Under the pieces are notes generated by a model, which searched no databases, was not told where the DNA came from, and worked only from the letters and a program-made list of their open reading frames with translations. From positions 186,001 through 250,000 of the forward strand of contig OZ221974.1 of NCBI GenBank assembly GCA_965119665.1: a DNA stretch of 64,000 nt, read 5' to 3'. The DNA is from Dialister sp900541485 (lineage in GTDB: Bacteria > Bacillota > Negativicutes > Veillonellales > Dialisteraceae). A program made the translations under genes and the position numbers. Shown piece after piece: positions 27,125-35,725 of the stretch. Within the stretch, counting starts at the first letter, position 1, and each line of letters starts with the position of its first letter.

Positions 27125-27733
27125 CTATTTTAAATGCTCGGTCAGATTGTGAAAAGCCAAGATGGTACGATCCCCTATGTAGTGATTCATACAGGTAATG
27201 CCTGCATTAGAAAAACTGAAATTCCATGATTTTTCTAAAGGAATCCCCAAAAATCCACAAATAATTGTTCTGATTGCTGCACCATGACTTACAATAACAT
27301 ATGTTTTATCGTCACCGCGAGCAATTATATCTTTCATAATTTTCATTGCTCGCTTTTGCATGTCTAAAAAAGATTCCCCATTAGGAAGTTTCAATTTATC
27401 AGGGTGATGGTACATTTCGTCAATCATTCCGGGCCATTTATTTTCTATTTCCTCATAGGTAAGCCCTTCCCAATCCCCAAAATGAAGCTCCTGCAATAAT
27501 TCACTTTTTTCAATTTGTAAATGATGGTATTGATTAATACTTTTAGCAGTCTGGAATGCACGGTCCAGTGTGCTGGATATAATTCCGTCCAAATGGATAT
27601 TTTTAAGTCTTTCTGCAGTCTTCTTTGATTGCTCGTACCCCAATTCGCTTAGCGGCACGTCTGTAGTCCCCTGATATCTCCCTGATTTATTCCAAATTGT
27701 CTGCCCGTGTCTTATAAAATAAAATGTAATCAT
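27125..27733 (-). CDS. cobC: Alpha-ribazole phosphatase-like histidine phosphatase
   Basis: A 202-residue histidine phosphatase: the catalytic RHG is at residues 8-10 (FIRHGQTIWN), and ISSTLDRAFQTA and SHGAAIRTII supply the remaining active-site residues. In cobalamin synthesis CobC removes the phosphate from alpha-ribazole phosphate or adenosylcobalamin 5'-phosphate. The family overlaps with broad-specificity phosphoglycerate mutase-like enzymes; the assignment rests on its place as the last gene of the cob operon, where it overlaps cobD by 4 bases. Confidence 0.85.
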   Translation of the reverse strand: MITFYFIRHGQTIWNKSGRYQGTTDVPLSELGYEQSKKTAERLKNIHLDGIISSTLDRAFQTAKSINQYHHLQIEKSELLQELHFGDWEGLTYEEIENKWPGMIDEMYHHPDKLKLPNGESFLDMQKRAMKIMKDIIARGDDKTYVIVSHGAAIRTIICGFLGIPLEKSWNFSFSNAGITCMNHYIGDRTILAFHNLTEHLK

Positions 27734-28809
27734 GGATGAAATACCTTTCTCAGTGCTTCTAATAATTTTTGGTTCTCAGTATCGGTTCTTATTGCTAGTC
27801 TGAAGTAACTTTCATCTAACCCTGTATAATTCCCACATTGCCGAATCAAAATGTGAAATGGTAACAGTGCCTCTTGCAATTCCTGTGCATTTGAAAATCG
27901 TCCATTTAATCTGCATAAAATAAAATTAACTGTCCCATCACATACTTTTATTTCTTTTATCAAACTGAGCCCATTCAACATCTTTATTCGTTCCTCGGAA
28001 CAATACCGGACTGTTTCCTCATGATAGGATTTATCTTCTAATGCATAAGTCATATATCTTTGGGCCAACCCATTGATATTCCATGGTATTAGAGCGTCTT
28101 TTATTTTGCAAGCTATTTCAGGATATGAAAAGCTGCATCCGATACGAAGACCGGGAACTGCATAAAATTTTGTTAAAGAAGTAATTATGATCAAATTTTT
28201 ATATTCTTTACATTTTTGACGGTAAGACCATTCGTCTCCCAAAAAATCAATAAACGATTCATCTAATATAACAATGCTGTCATTTCTTTGTGCTGCATTT
28301 ATAATCTCATAGAATGACTTTTCCGAGAGACATTGTCCGTCAGGATTATTGGGATTTCCTAAATAAATAGCTGAATGACTTTTCATCATTGAAATAATCA
28401 TAGACACCGGTACAGAAAATCCCGATGATTTTTTTAAAGGAAATTCTACTGCCTCTATTCCCACAGATTTTGCAGAAAGCTTATATTCACTGAAACCGGG
28501 AGCTGGAATGTAAACCTTATCAGGAGTCAAAACACGAAGAATTGTATACATGAGTTCTGTCGCTCCATTACCGACAGAAATAAAACTTTCATCCATGTTA
28601 TATCTTAGGGACAACGCTTTTATAAGGCTCCTGCACTTTATATCAGGATAACGAAGAATATCTGTTTCCAGATATTTAAGTAATTTCTTTTTCCCCAAGG
28701 GGGACAAGCCTACCGGATTGATATTTATGCTGAAATCTAAAACATTTTCCTGTTCTTCATCAGCAAAACCAAAAATATCCCCTCCATGTCTGCTTTCTGC
28801 AAGATTCAT
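27730..28809 (-). CDS. cobD: L-threonine-O-3-phosphate decarboxylase
   Basis: PLP enzyme that turns threonine phosphate into (R)-1-aminopropan-2-yl phosphate, the linker of the cobalamin nucleotide loop. The 359-residue class-I aminotransferase fold shows GNPNNPDG (151-158), DESFIDF (183-189), the PLP-binding K214 in SLTKFYAVPG and LRIGCSF following. Histidinol-phosphate aminotransferase is its close relative, but the overlaps of 4 bases with cobC and with a PduX-like kinase that makes the substrate fix the role. Confidence 0.93.
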   Translation of the reverse strand: MNLAESRHGGDIFGFADEEQENVLDFSININPVGLSPLGKKKLLKYLETDILRYPDIKCRSLIKALSLRYNMDESFISVGNGATELMYTILRVLTPDKVYIPAPGFSEYKLSAKSVGIEAVEFPLKKSSGFSVPVSMIISMMKSHSAIYLGNPNNPDGQCLSEKSFYEIINAAQRNDSIVILDESFIDFLGDEWSYRQKCKEYKNLIIITSLTKFYAVPGLRIGCSFSYPEIACKIKDALIPWNINGLAQRYMTYALEDKSYHEETVRYCSEERIKMLNGLSLIKEIKVCDGTVNFILCRLNGRFSNAQELQEALLPFHILIRQCGNYTGLDESYFRLAIRTDTENQKLLEALRKVFHP

Positions 28810-29675
28810 AGATTTTCACGCTCCGTAACATGCATTCCTTCGTTTGTTAAGCGAACAGTATCTAAATATTTTAGATTTAAATGATAACAATTTATCATTT
28901 CTCTGGCCTTTATCGGTGATATTCCCATAGGCAAAATCAAACCTAAAACAGTCCCGCTATGGGCACAAATTATTCCCTTCCCCCCTGCATTCATGCCTGC
29001 TTCATAAAAACCTTCTAATTCTTTTTTATAAAGAATTTTTTGATTTGCAAAAGCACTGATAGTAGAAGCCTGACCGATAAGATTTAAAGACTTTTTCTGC
29101 ATTCCCTCTTTGAATAATTCCATTGCTTTTATAATATCGACTTCATTTTTTTTCTGCAGCTCCGGTAAATCATTTCGTGAATTAAATGCCATTGTATCAA
29201 TTTCTCCGCCACAGTCATAAACCAGAATCTGCATATCCGGGGCATCGCCCATTTCACGGATTACTTTACCATAACGATAATCAAATTCGACAATTCCTTT
29301 AAAAAAAGTAGCATCACTGGGTTCAATGGATAATGCTATTTTAGCAATTTCCCGATTTGATAACTTCACGCCAAAATTCAAGGCCGTTGCCTGACAAACT
29401 GCACTGATATCAGCTGTGCTTGATGCCATACCTTTCCCCCAAGGAATATGTGATTTTAATTTTATGGATACATCATCATTTTCGTGGTGAATATATTTTA
29501 GCGTATGTATAACCGCCTCTTTTGCTTTTTGAGGTAAAAAATCTCCTTCCCCTGCAAAATCACTTATTGCATAGGAATATCGATTGATAGGACAAGTCAC
29601 CATAAATGATGTGCCTTCTGCGTATCCTTGAATAAATTCTCCACATGAGCCGGGAGATGTAACTAAATATGCCAT
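28806..29675 (-). CDS. pduX: PduX-like L-threonine kinase (GHMP family)
   Basis: A 289-residue GHMP kinase with the N-terminal SPGSCGEFIQGY and the ATP loop GKGMASSTAD (80-89). PduX phosphorylates L-threonine, giving the substrate of CobD. The gene overlaps cobD by 4 bases and cobS by 13, which supports the assignment over other GHMP kinases; homoserine kinase is encoded separately (thrB). It supplies the aminopropanol arm from free threonine. Confidence 0.88.
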   Translation of the reverse strand: MAYLVTSPGSCGEFIQGYAEGTSFMVTCPINRYSYAISDFAGEGDFLPQKAKEAVIHTLKYIHHENDDVSIKLKSHIPWGKGMASSTADISAVCQATALNFGVKLSNREIAKIALSIEPSDATFFKGIVEFDYRYGKVIREMGDAPDMQILVYDCGGEIDTMAFNSRNDLPELQKKNEVDIIKAMELFKEGMQKKSLNLIGQASTISAFANQKILYKKELEGFYEAGMNAGGKGIICAHSGTVLGLILPMGISPIKAREMINCYHLNLKYLDTVRLTNEGMHVTERENL

Positions 29676-30412
29676 GCGCTACCTTTGAGTAAAAATACAA
29701 ATAATAAAGCTATACATCCTTCTGTAATTTCCGTAACAAATCCATAAGTATCTCCTGTAGTGCCCCCGATTTTGTTTGTAATCCAACGATTCAGATAAAG
29801 CCCGATAATCAGCCCCCCACCCATTAAAAACAGATACTTCCAGCCAAAATATAAAGCCGGAAGAATTGTCATAATAAATGCCAAAGGCACAGCATACTTG
29901 GACCGGTATTCGGCAAAAGCTTTTCCTAAACCATATGGCCTTGCATAAGGATATTCACAAATACTAATCACTAAATTCAATCTCCCTATGGTGGGCATAG
30001 CAATCAGAAGAAGATACATGTCGCTGTCGACAGACGCTAACGAAAAGATTTTTAATAAAATAAAAATTAAAATGGCAAGAACTCCAAATGCCCCTGTCAG
30101 GCTATCTTTCATAATCGCAAGACTACGCTCCTTACTTCGCCCCGAGAAGAGACCATCTGCAGAATCCATAAGTCCGTCTGCCAAAGTTGCTCCGGTTATA
30201 AACAGTTCCGCCATAACCAAAATGAAGGCTGTCAACAGCGGTGTATGAAGGGGTTTCATAAAAAAGTAAATCATACACACAAAAAAACCGATAATCCAAC
30301 CAATCAAAGGAAACCATTTTACGCTTTCCCCAAAATCTTTTTCCTGCCATTCAGTTTGTCCCGAAATATGGATTCGTGTAAGAAACTGTAATCCGACTAA
30401 AAAACTTTTCAT
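29663..30412 (-). CDS. cobS: Adenosylcobinamide-GDP ribazoletransferase (cobalamin synthase)
   Basis: Membrane enzyme that joins alpha-ribazole (or its phosphate) to adenosylcobinamide-GDP. The 249-residue protein is mostly hydrophobic, with about six membrane segments, and has the family's catalytic acidic motif DGLMDSADG (79-87) followed by GRSKERSLAIMKDS. It lies between the PduX-like gene (13-base overlap) and cbiB (4 bases away). The substrate alpha-ribazole phosphate needs CobT, which is not in this window. Confidence 0.95.
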   Translation of the reverse strand: MKSFLVGLQFLTRIHISGQTEWQEKDFGESVKWFPLIGWIIGFFVCMIYFFMKPLHTPLLTAFILVMAELFITGATLADGLMDSADGLFSGRSKERSLAIMKDSLTGAFGVLAILIFILLKIFSLASVDSDMYLLLIAMPTIGRLNLVISICEYPYARPYGLGKAFAEYRSKYAVPLAFIMTILPALYFGWKYLFLMGGGLIIGLYLNRWITNKIGGTTGDTYGFVTEITEGCIALLFVFLLKGSAWHI

Positions 30413-30416
30413 GAAA

Positions 30417-31379
30417 TCACCAAATTATCAAGAATAAAGATTCGATAAAAATAAAAATAATCGTTGATACATACATTAAGATAATTGCAGTTTTAATATG
30501 CCCGGCGTTTAAAGGTTTATCAGAATCGCCCATGTATTCGCGGAATTCCGGTTTCCCTTCATAATAATTATAGCCGCCAAGACGGACATGCATTGCACCT
30601 GCAACAGTAGCTTCAGCATATCCTCCATTAGGACTGGGATGTTTGGGCGCATCCCGACGCCCGATATGAGCAGCGTTTTTCCAATCCAGACGCAATAAGA
30701 ATGCAGCAGCGATAAATAAAAAATAAGTAATCCTTGCAGGCACATAATTAAGAACATCATCTATACGTGCAGCAGCCCGACCAAAAAACAGATATTTTTC
30801 ATTTTTGTATCCCAACATGGAATCCATTGTATTCCCTGCCCGATACATCATCGCACCAACAGGCCCGAAAAGAAGGAAGTAAAATAGAGGAGAAATGATA
30901 CCGTCTGTAGTGTTTTCGGCAATTGTTTCAATCGTACCTCTGGACACTTCACTTTCATCGAGTTTGTCAGTATCACGACCGACAATCCATGATAACCGGT
31001 GACGGGCAGATACAATATCTTTCGCTTTTAAAAGATGATAGATTTCCATACCGTCCCGAGCCAGTGCTCTGGGTGTGATTGTAAAATATAAAACAATAGA
31101 ACTCACAGAAAAATAAAGTAACATCCCGCCTTCCACTGACAGATAAATCAATCCGTGTGTGATGAGTCCTATAGTAAAGAATACTAAAAACACCTCTACG
31201 CAGCCACGGACATACATATTTTTATCACTTGTCTTGATTACGGGATATAATTTTGATTCCCAAAAAGATATGACGCGGCCAATAAGCACGACAGGATGAT
31301 AATCTGACCTCGGGTCTCCATAAATGGCATCTATAATGAAAGCCATCACAGGAATCAACGCATACAATACATTTTCCAA
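30417..31379 (-). CDS. cbiB: Adenosylcobinamide-phosphate synthase
   Basis: Attaches the aminopropanol phosphate made by CobD to adenosylcobyric acid. The 320-residue membrane protein shows DAIYGDPRSDYHPVVLIG near the start, VGRDTDKLDESEVSRGTIET and IAENTTDGIISPLFY in the centre, and PSPNGGYAEATVAGAM, all typical of CbiB. Several membrane segments are visible. It directly abuts cobQ (no gap) and is 4 bases from cobS. Named cobD in some organisms, not to be confused with the decarboxylase here. Confidence 0.94.
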   Translation of the reverse strand: MENVLYALIPVMAFIIDAIYGDPRSDYHPVVLIGRVISFWESKLYPVIKTSDKNMYVRGCVEVFLVFFTIGLITHGLIYLSVEGGMLLYFSVSSIVLYFTITPRALARDGMEIYHLLKAKDIVSARHRLSWIVGRDTDKLDESEVSRGTIETIAENTTDGIISPLFYFLLFGPVGAMMYRAGNTMDSMLGYKNEKYLFFGRAAARIDDVLNYVPARITYFLFIAAAFLLRLDWKNAAHIGRRDAPKHPSPNGGYAEATVAGAMHVRLGGYNYYEGKPEFREYMGDSDKPLNAGHIKTAIILMYVSTIIFIFIESLFLIIW

Positions 31380-32912
31380 TTATTCCTGCCCCAAAATTTC
31401 ATAGAATTTTTTCATATCAAAATGTTTGCGCACTATAGCTGCTAAACGGTCAAATTCCGCCTCTTTATATTCACGGTATTTAAATTTAACATCTAAAGGA
31501 TGAAGCCCTTTTCTCTTTCGCAATGCATTAATAACAGATCGCCTGAGATGATCATTGTCAAATACACCATGACAATATGTACCAAACACATGATGTTTAT
31601 CATTAATAAATCCATCTTGCAAATCAACAGGTGCATTACTTCTGCGAACAATATTAAATAAACTTTGGGCCGATCCGGTTAAAACGGTCTCCCCCATATG
31701 AATTTCATAGCCCTTTAAGTTTTCAGCCGAAAAATTCATATCAAGAAACGGTAAATTTTTGCAATTGAACTCCACCTGATATGTATTTTTCTCTCCTTGC
31801 ATAGTCGTAATATAAGGAAGCAGACCGAGACCTGTAACTTCATCCTTATCACTCTCCACATGCAGAGGGTCACAAACCTTTTCGCCGAGCATTTGATAGC
31901 CGCCGCAAATACCTATGACAGGAGTACCCCGGTCAGCAAGCTCTTTTATTTCATCGGCATATCCATGGTGCTTTAAATACAATAAATCTTCTGTTGTGTT
32001 TTTACTTCCCGGTAAAATTATTACATCCGGATTTCCAATCAAATCACCTTGCTGTACAAAACGAACATTTACATCCGGTTCATGAGTGAATGCATCGAAA
32101 TCCGTAAAATTAGAAATTTTGGGTGTCTGTATAACTGCAATATGAATATCTCGCATGACTGAGTCTTTTGGCATATCCTGTAAGGAAACCGAATCTTCAT
32201 CATCAATTCCCAACTGATCAAGATAAGGAATCACACCTAGTACAGGAATTCCTGTGCGTTCTTCTAAAAAGGTTAATGCCGGCTCAAGAAGAGTAATGTC
32301 GCCACGGAATTTATTAATAACAAGTCCCTTAACAAGCTTTCTTTCTTCTTCATCTAAAAGTTCCAAAGTTCCAACAATAGATGCTAATGCTCCCCCACGA
32401 TCAATATCTGCAATAAGAAATACCGGCGATTGGCATTCTTTTGCAATTCTCATATTTACAATGTCATTCTTTTTTAAATTGACCTCTGCAGGACTGCCGG
32501 CTCCTTCAATAACAAGAATATCATAATGGGTTTCCATATAGTCAAGACTTTTCTTAACCGAATCCCATGCCTGCTGACTATACTTATTCTGATAATCGGA
32601 AGCACTGTAATTCCCGACAGACTTCCCGAGTAAAATTACTTGAGAGCATGAATTTCCCGTCGGTTTTAACAATACCGGATTCATTTGTACAATAGGCTCT
32701 ACCCCCGCCGCCTCTGCTTGAGCTACGGTAGACCTCCCCATTTCTCCCCCCGAACGGGTCACGTAAGAGTTTAAGGCCATATTTTGAGCTTTAAAAGGTG
32801 CTGTATTATATCCGTCCTGAGTTAAAATACGACAAAAAGCAGTTGTCAAAATACTTTTTCCCACATGAGAACTTGTTCCCTGAAACATTACTTTTTTTGC
32901 AATTTTTTTCAT
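31380..32912 (-). CDS. cobQ: Cobyric acid synthase, glutamine-hydrolysing
   Basis: Amidates four side chains of adenosylcobyrinic acid a,c-diamide. The 510 residues have an N-terminal P-loop-type ATPase domain (MFQGTSSHVGKS, 9-20; DIDRGGALASIVGT, 169-182) and a C-terminal class-I glutamine amidotransferase domain with nucleophile C336 (GICGGYQMLG) and the catalytic-type His in GTYCHGVFDN. It overlaps cobU by one base and abuts cbiB. The enzyme acts before the CbiB step, yet no earlier corrin-ring gene is in this window. Also called cbiP. Confidence 0.95.
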   Translation of the reverse strand: MKKIAKKVMFQGTSSHVGKSILTTAFCRILTQDGYNTAPFKAQNMALNSYVTRSGGEMGRSTVAQAEAAGVEPIVQMNPVLLKPTGNSCSQVILLGKSVGNYSASDYQNKYSQQAWDSVKKSLDYMETHYDILVIEGAGSPAEVNLKKNDIVNMRIAKECQSPVFLIADIDRGGALASIVGTLELLDEEERKLVKGLVINKFRGDITLLEPALTFLEERTGIPVLGVIPYLDQLGIDDEDSVSLQDMPKDSVMRDIHIAVIQTPKISNFTDFDAFTHEPDVNVRFVQQGDLIGNPDVIILPGSKNTTEDLLYLKHHGYADEIKELADRGTPVIGICGGYQMLGEKVCDPLHVESDKDEVTGLGLLPYITTMQGEKNTYQVEFNCKNLPFLDMNFSAENLKGYEIHMGETVLTGSAQSLFNIVRRSNAPVDLQDGFINDKHHVFGTYCHGVFDNDHLRRSVINALRKRKGLHPLDVKFKYREYKEAEFDRLAAIVRKHFDMKKFYEILGQE

Positions 32913-33502
32913 TATAACTGCACTCCTCTGCTTTTGAGTTCTACTGTAATTCCTGCTATTGATAGATATACTAAATCTGCTTTTTTAGCAATATATTGGT
33001 TGGCAAGTCCCACCAAATCACGGTATACTCGGCTCATTGCATTGGCCGGCACAATCCCCATGCCTAATTCATCTGAAACAAAAATAATCTTTCTTCCCTC
33101 CACTCTTGAAACGGCTTTAAACATATCATCTAAGTCTTTCTCCAATACCGCCTGCAAAGTGGTCAGGTCATCAACCCCAAGAGTTTCATTGGAAATTTGC
33201 TCTAAATGGCTCATCAAAATATTATTCACATACATGGTGATACAATCAAACAGCAGGGTATCTGTCTTCAATAAAATATTTTCCATGACATCCCCTGCCT
33301 TATGGAAAACTTCAAAAGTCTGCCACGCAGAGGGGCGTCTTTTTTTATGAAGAAGCACCCTGTATTTCATTTCATCGTCTAAAATCCGGCTTGTAGCGAT
33401 ATATCCTTTCCTTTCCCCATCGAAATGATACATTAAATTTTCTGCAAACTCGCTTTTCCCGCTTCGTGAACCGCCAATAACTAAAATAATTTTATTACTC
33501 AT
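32912..33502 (-). CDS. cobU: Bifunctional adenosylcobinamide kinase / adenosylcobinamide-phosphate guanylyltransferase
   Basis: Phosphorylates adenosylcobinamide and then adds GMP from GTP. The 196-residue protein has the P-loop GGSRSGKS (10-17), HKKRRPSAWQTFE with the His that carries GMP, and SDELGMGIVP. It is the first gene of the operon cobU-cobQ-cbiB-cobS-pduX-cobD-cobC, with GAGGTGAT about 9 bases before the ATG. CobU also allows salvage of cobinamide taken from outside. I saw no cobalamin riboswitch in the 170 bases upstream. Confidence 0.94.
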   Translation of the reverse strand: MSNKIILVIGGSRSGKSEFAENLMYHFDGERKGYIATSRILDDEMKYRVLLHKKRRPSAWQTFEVFHKAGDVMENILLKTDTLLFDCITMYVNNILMSHLEQISNETLGVDDLTTLQAVLEKDLDDMFKAVSRVEGRKIIFVSDELGMGIVPANAMSRVYRDLVGLANQYIAKKADLVYLSIAGITVELKSRGVQL

Positions 33503-33546
33503 TGATTAGCCATCACCTCACAGTCTGCTTATATTCTTTACATCAT

Positions 33547-33575
33547 ACCATATGTAAATTTCCACTGCCATGCAA
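33547..33575 (-). promoter_or_regulatory. Possible promoter of the cob operon
   Basis: Minus-strand TTGCAT (33570-33575) and TATGGT (33547-33552), spaced 17 bases, about 45 bases before cobU. Both boxes are moderate matches, so this is tentative. The whole divergent gap (33503-33675) is too short and lacks the B12-box sequence expected of a cobalamin riboswitch. Confidence 0.3.
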
Positions 33576-33619
33576 GTATACTTTATTTTCTAAGAGATGT
33601 ATTAAAAATCCGTATTATC

Positions 33620-33648
33620 TCTACATATTTAAAAATAAATGTTAAAAT
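33620..33648 (+). promoter_or_regulatory. Promoter of the plus-strand small gene
   Basis: -35 TCTACA (33620-33625) and -10 TAAAAT (33643-33648) at 17-base spacing, ending 27 bases before the ATG at 33676. The following AAAAGGAGG is a strong ribosome site. Confidence 0.45.
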
Positions 33649-33675
33649 AAAGTAACTGAATAAAAGGAGGAAATC

Positions 33676-34050
33676 ATGTCTGAAGAATTAAAACAAGAAC
33701 CATACCGCATCGACTTAATGAGAACATTATGGGAAAACACTTATCGAGGAACTATTTTTAACTATAAAGAAGAATATGTTGCAACTGTACGTCTTATACT
33801 AAGCATTCCGCTTGACAGGAATGAGGTCCCTGAAAATGCACCTGAGGTCGCTCCTAATGTTATCGTACTCATAGAAGACACTATTCTTTCTCCGATTGAT
33901 GTTATTGATTTCGAACAAAGTATGTCAAAAATAATTGCGAAAAAAGTTTCTAATGAATATTTTCACCCGGACCGTATTATGTATTTTTATCCAAGTCCTG
34001 AAGAAGGTGCGGAAACTAATTTAATTCCAAATATCTCAAAAGAGAGTTGA
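33676..34050 (+). CDS. Small cytoplasmic protein of unknown function
   Basis: A 124-residue acidic protein that I do not recognise. It reads as an alternating strand/helix fold, begins MSEELKQEPYRIDLMRTLWE, has a YKEEYVATVRLILSIPL strand region and a C-terminal FHPDRIMYFYPSPEE. No signal peptide, membrane segment, cysteine or catalytic motif is visible. It has a strong AAAAGGAGG site, its own promoter-like boxes and a strong terminator, so it is very likely real and monocistronic. It is one of only two plus-strand genes here, divergent from the cob operon and convergent with fakA. Confidence 0.75.
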   Translation: MSEELKQEPYRIDLMRTLWENTYRGTIFNYKEEYVATVRLILSIPLDRNEVPENAPEVAPNVIVLIEDTILSPIDVIDFEQSMSKIIAKKVSNEYFHPDRIMYFYPSPEEGAETNLIPNISKES

Positions 34051-34055
34051 GTCCG

Positions 34056-34099
34056 AAAACAAAAAACTCGGGATTAATAGTCCCGAGTTTTTTTGTTTT
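34056..34099. terminator. Bidirectional terminator between the small plus-strand gene and fakA
   Basis: Stem ACTCGGGA/TCCCGAGT with a 7-base loop, extended by A-rich and T-rich flanks (arms 34056-34073 and 34081-34099, one unpaired T). It lies between convergent genes and should stop transcription from both sides. Confidence 0.92.
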
Positions 34100-34110
34100 C
34101 CAATTATGCT

Positions 34111-35709
34111 TTATTCTGCAGAGATATATACAGGATAAAGAGGTTGGCCTCCATCATAAACATCGAATTCTATATCAGGATACATAGTTTCAGCTTGTGC
34201 TATTTGTGCCTGGCAATCAAATTCTGAAAGATCCTTGCCATAATAAACCGTAACAATCTCTGTATCGTCATCAATTAAATATTGTAAAAGCTTGGTGAAA
34301 CAGCCCTCAAATTCTTTTTCCGCAAAGATTTCATGATTCTTTGTTATCCCCATAAAATCTCCCTTGTGAATTGTTGTTTCTCCTACAATACTGTCTCTTA
34401 CAGCAGTAGTAATCATACCGGTCCGTACTTCATTTAAGCGCTGCTCCATATCTTTGAGATTCTCTTCCACTGTCATATCTGGAGAAAATGCCATTGCAGC
34501 AGCAAGCCCTTCCATCGGATTCACAGATGGTACAATATTTATTTTTTCTCCGAGCATTTTTTTCAGCTGTTTAGCAGCTAATATAATATTTTTATTGTTA
34601 GGAAGAATAATATAGTTTTCATACTGCCCATTTTCTATACCTAACTTTAATTCCTGCACGGAAGGATTCATAGACTGACCGCCGGATACAACATCGCATC
34701 CGAGTTTCTTATACAGTTCAGTCCAGCCATTTCCGGATACAACAGTTAATATGCCGAACGGTTTTTTATTTCCCTCTCTTTTTTCTTTATTTTTATGGAA
34801 CTGATCAATCATGTTATCGCACTTAATGTCATGAAGTGTTCCCCAATCTGCAGCCATATCCAGCACGTGCCCGGGTCTTTGTGCATGAATATGCACCTTA
34901 ACAAGATTCTCTCCCTCTGCCACAATCATTGATTCACCCCAAGAGGTCAATTTTTCTCTTACTTGTTTGGCACTATATTTACAAGGGCTAATGATAAATT
35001 CCGTACAATACGGATAATCAATAGAAAAAGATTCTCCCTTAATTTCGAGTTGTTTAACTACCGGTTGTACTTCTACATTTATATCTTCCACTCTACCTGT
35101 GAGACCTTGGAGACACCCCGATAAAAAGAAAATAAGCCCTTGTCCGCCTGCATCAACAACATTAGCATCTTTTAATATTTTTAATTGTTCAGGAGTCCTT
35201 GCCAACGCTTCATTGCCACGCTCAATAGCAGACTCCAAAACTTTACTGAAATCCGGCTCTGTACGAATAACAAGATGGGTTCCTTTAGCAATACCTCTTG
35301 CTACTGATAAAATAGTTCCCTCAACAGGTTGTGTGACCGCACGGTAAGCATACAAAATTCCATACTGAAATGCTTTCCCCACTTGCGTAGAGGAAGCGGT
35401 TTTCTTCCCACTAAGTCCTCGACTGATTCCATGTAAAATCTGGGAAAGAATGACACCGGAATTCCCTCTTGCCCCCATAATCGCTCCCGTTGCCGCCTTT
35501 TCCGCAATAATTCCAATTGGCTCCATCGGATCTACATCGGCAATCATGCTATACATAGATTTCAGTGTATTTAACATATTATTTCCTGTATCACCGTCCG
35601 GTACGGGAAATACATTTAATTCATTCAAAATTTCATACTTTTTTTCAAACATCTGATAAGCGCCTATCAGCATATTTTTAAAACAACCGCCGTCAATCAC
35701 TTTATACAT
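34111..35709 (-). CDS. fakA: Fatty acid kinase catalytic subunit FakA (DhaL/YloV family)
   Basis: Phosphorylates fatty acids presented by FakB, allowing exogenous fatty acids into phospholipid. The 532 residues have an N-terminal DhaL-type kinase domain with the Mg-binding NVFPVPDGDTGNNM (32-45) and a C-terminal EDD region (YGKDLSEFDCQAQIA, DVYDGGQPLYPVYISAE) that docks FakB. The start at 35709 has GGGGGAGAG upstream and matches homologues; the frame extends to 35751 over the fakB stop. It lies 16 bases downstream of fakB, so enzyme and carrier are made together. Confidence 0.92.
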   Translation of the reverse strand: MYKVIDGGCFKNMLIGAYQMFEKKYEILNELNVFPVPDGDTGNNMLNTLKSMYSMIADVDPMEPIGIIAEKAATGAIMGARGNSGVILSQILHGISRGLSGKKTASSTQVGKAFQYGILYAYRAVTQPVEGTILSVARGIAKGTHLVIRTEPDFSKVLESAIERGNEALARTPEQLKILKDANVVDAGGQGLIFFLSGCLQGLTGRVEDINVEVQPVVKQLEIKGESFSIDYPYCTEFIISPCKYSAKQVREKLTSWGESMIVAEGENLVKVHIHAQRPGHVLDMAADWGTLHDIKCDNMIDQFHKNKEKREGNKKPFGILTVVSGNGWTELYKKLGCDVVSGGQSMNPSVQELKLGIENGQYENYIILPNNKNIILAAKQLKKMLGEKINIVPSVNPMEGLAAAMAFSPDMTVEENLKDMEQRLNEVRTGMITTAVRDSIVGETTIHKGDFMGITKNHEIFAEKEFEGCFTKLLQYLIDDDTEIVTVYYGKDLSEFDCQAQIAQAETMYPDIEFDVYDGGQPLYPVYISAE

Positions 35710-35725
35710 ATAACTCTCCCCCATT

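Noticed and set aside
33503..33675. Possible cobalamin riboswitch upstream of cobU
   Set aside because: The gap is about 170 bases, also carries the divergent gene's promoter, and shows no B12-box or GCCACTG-like conserved segment.
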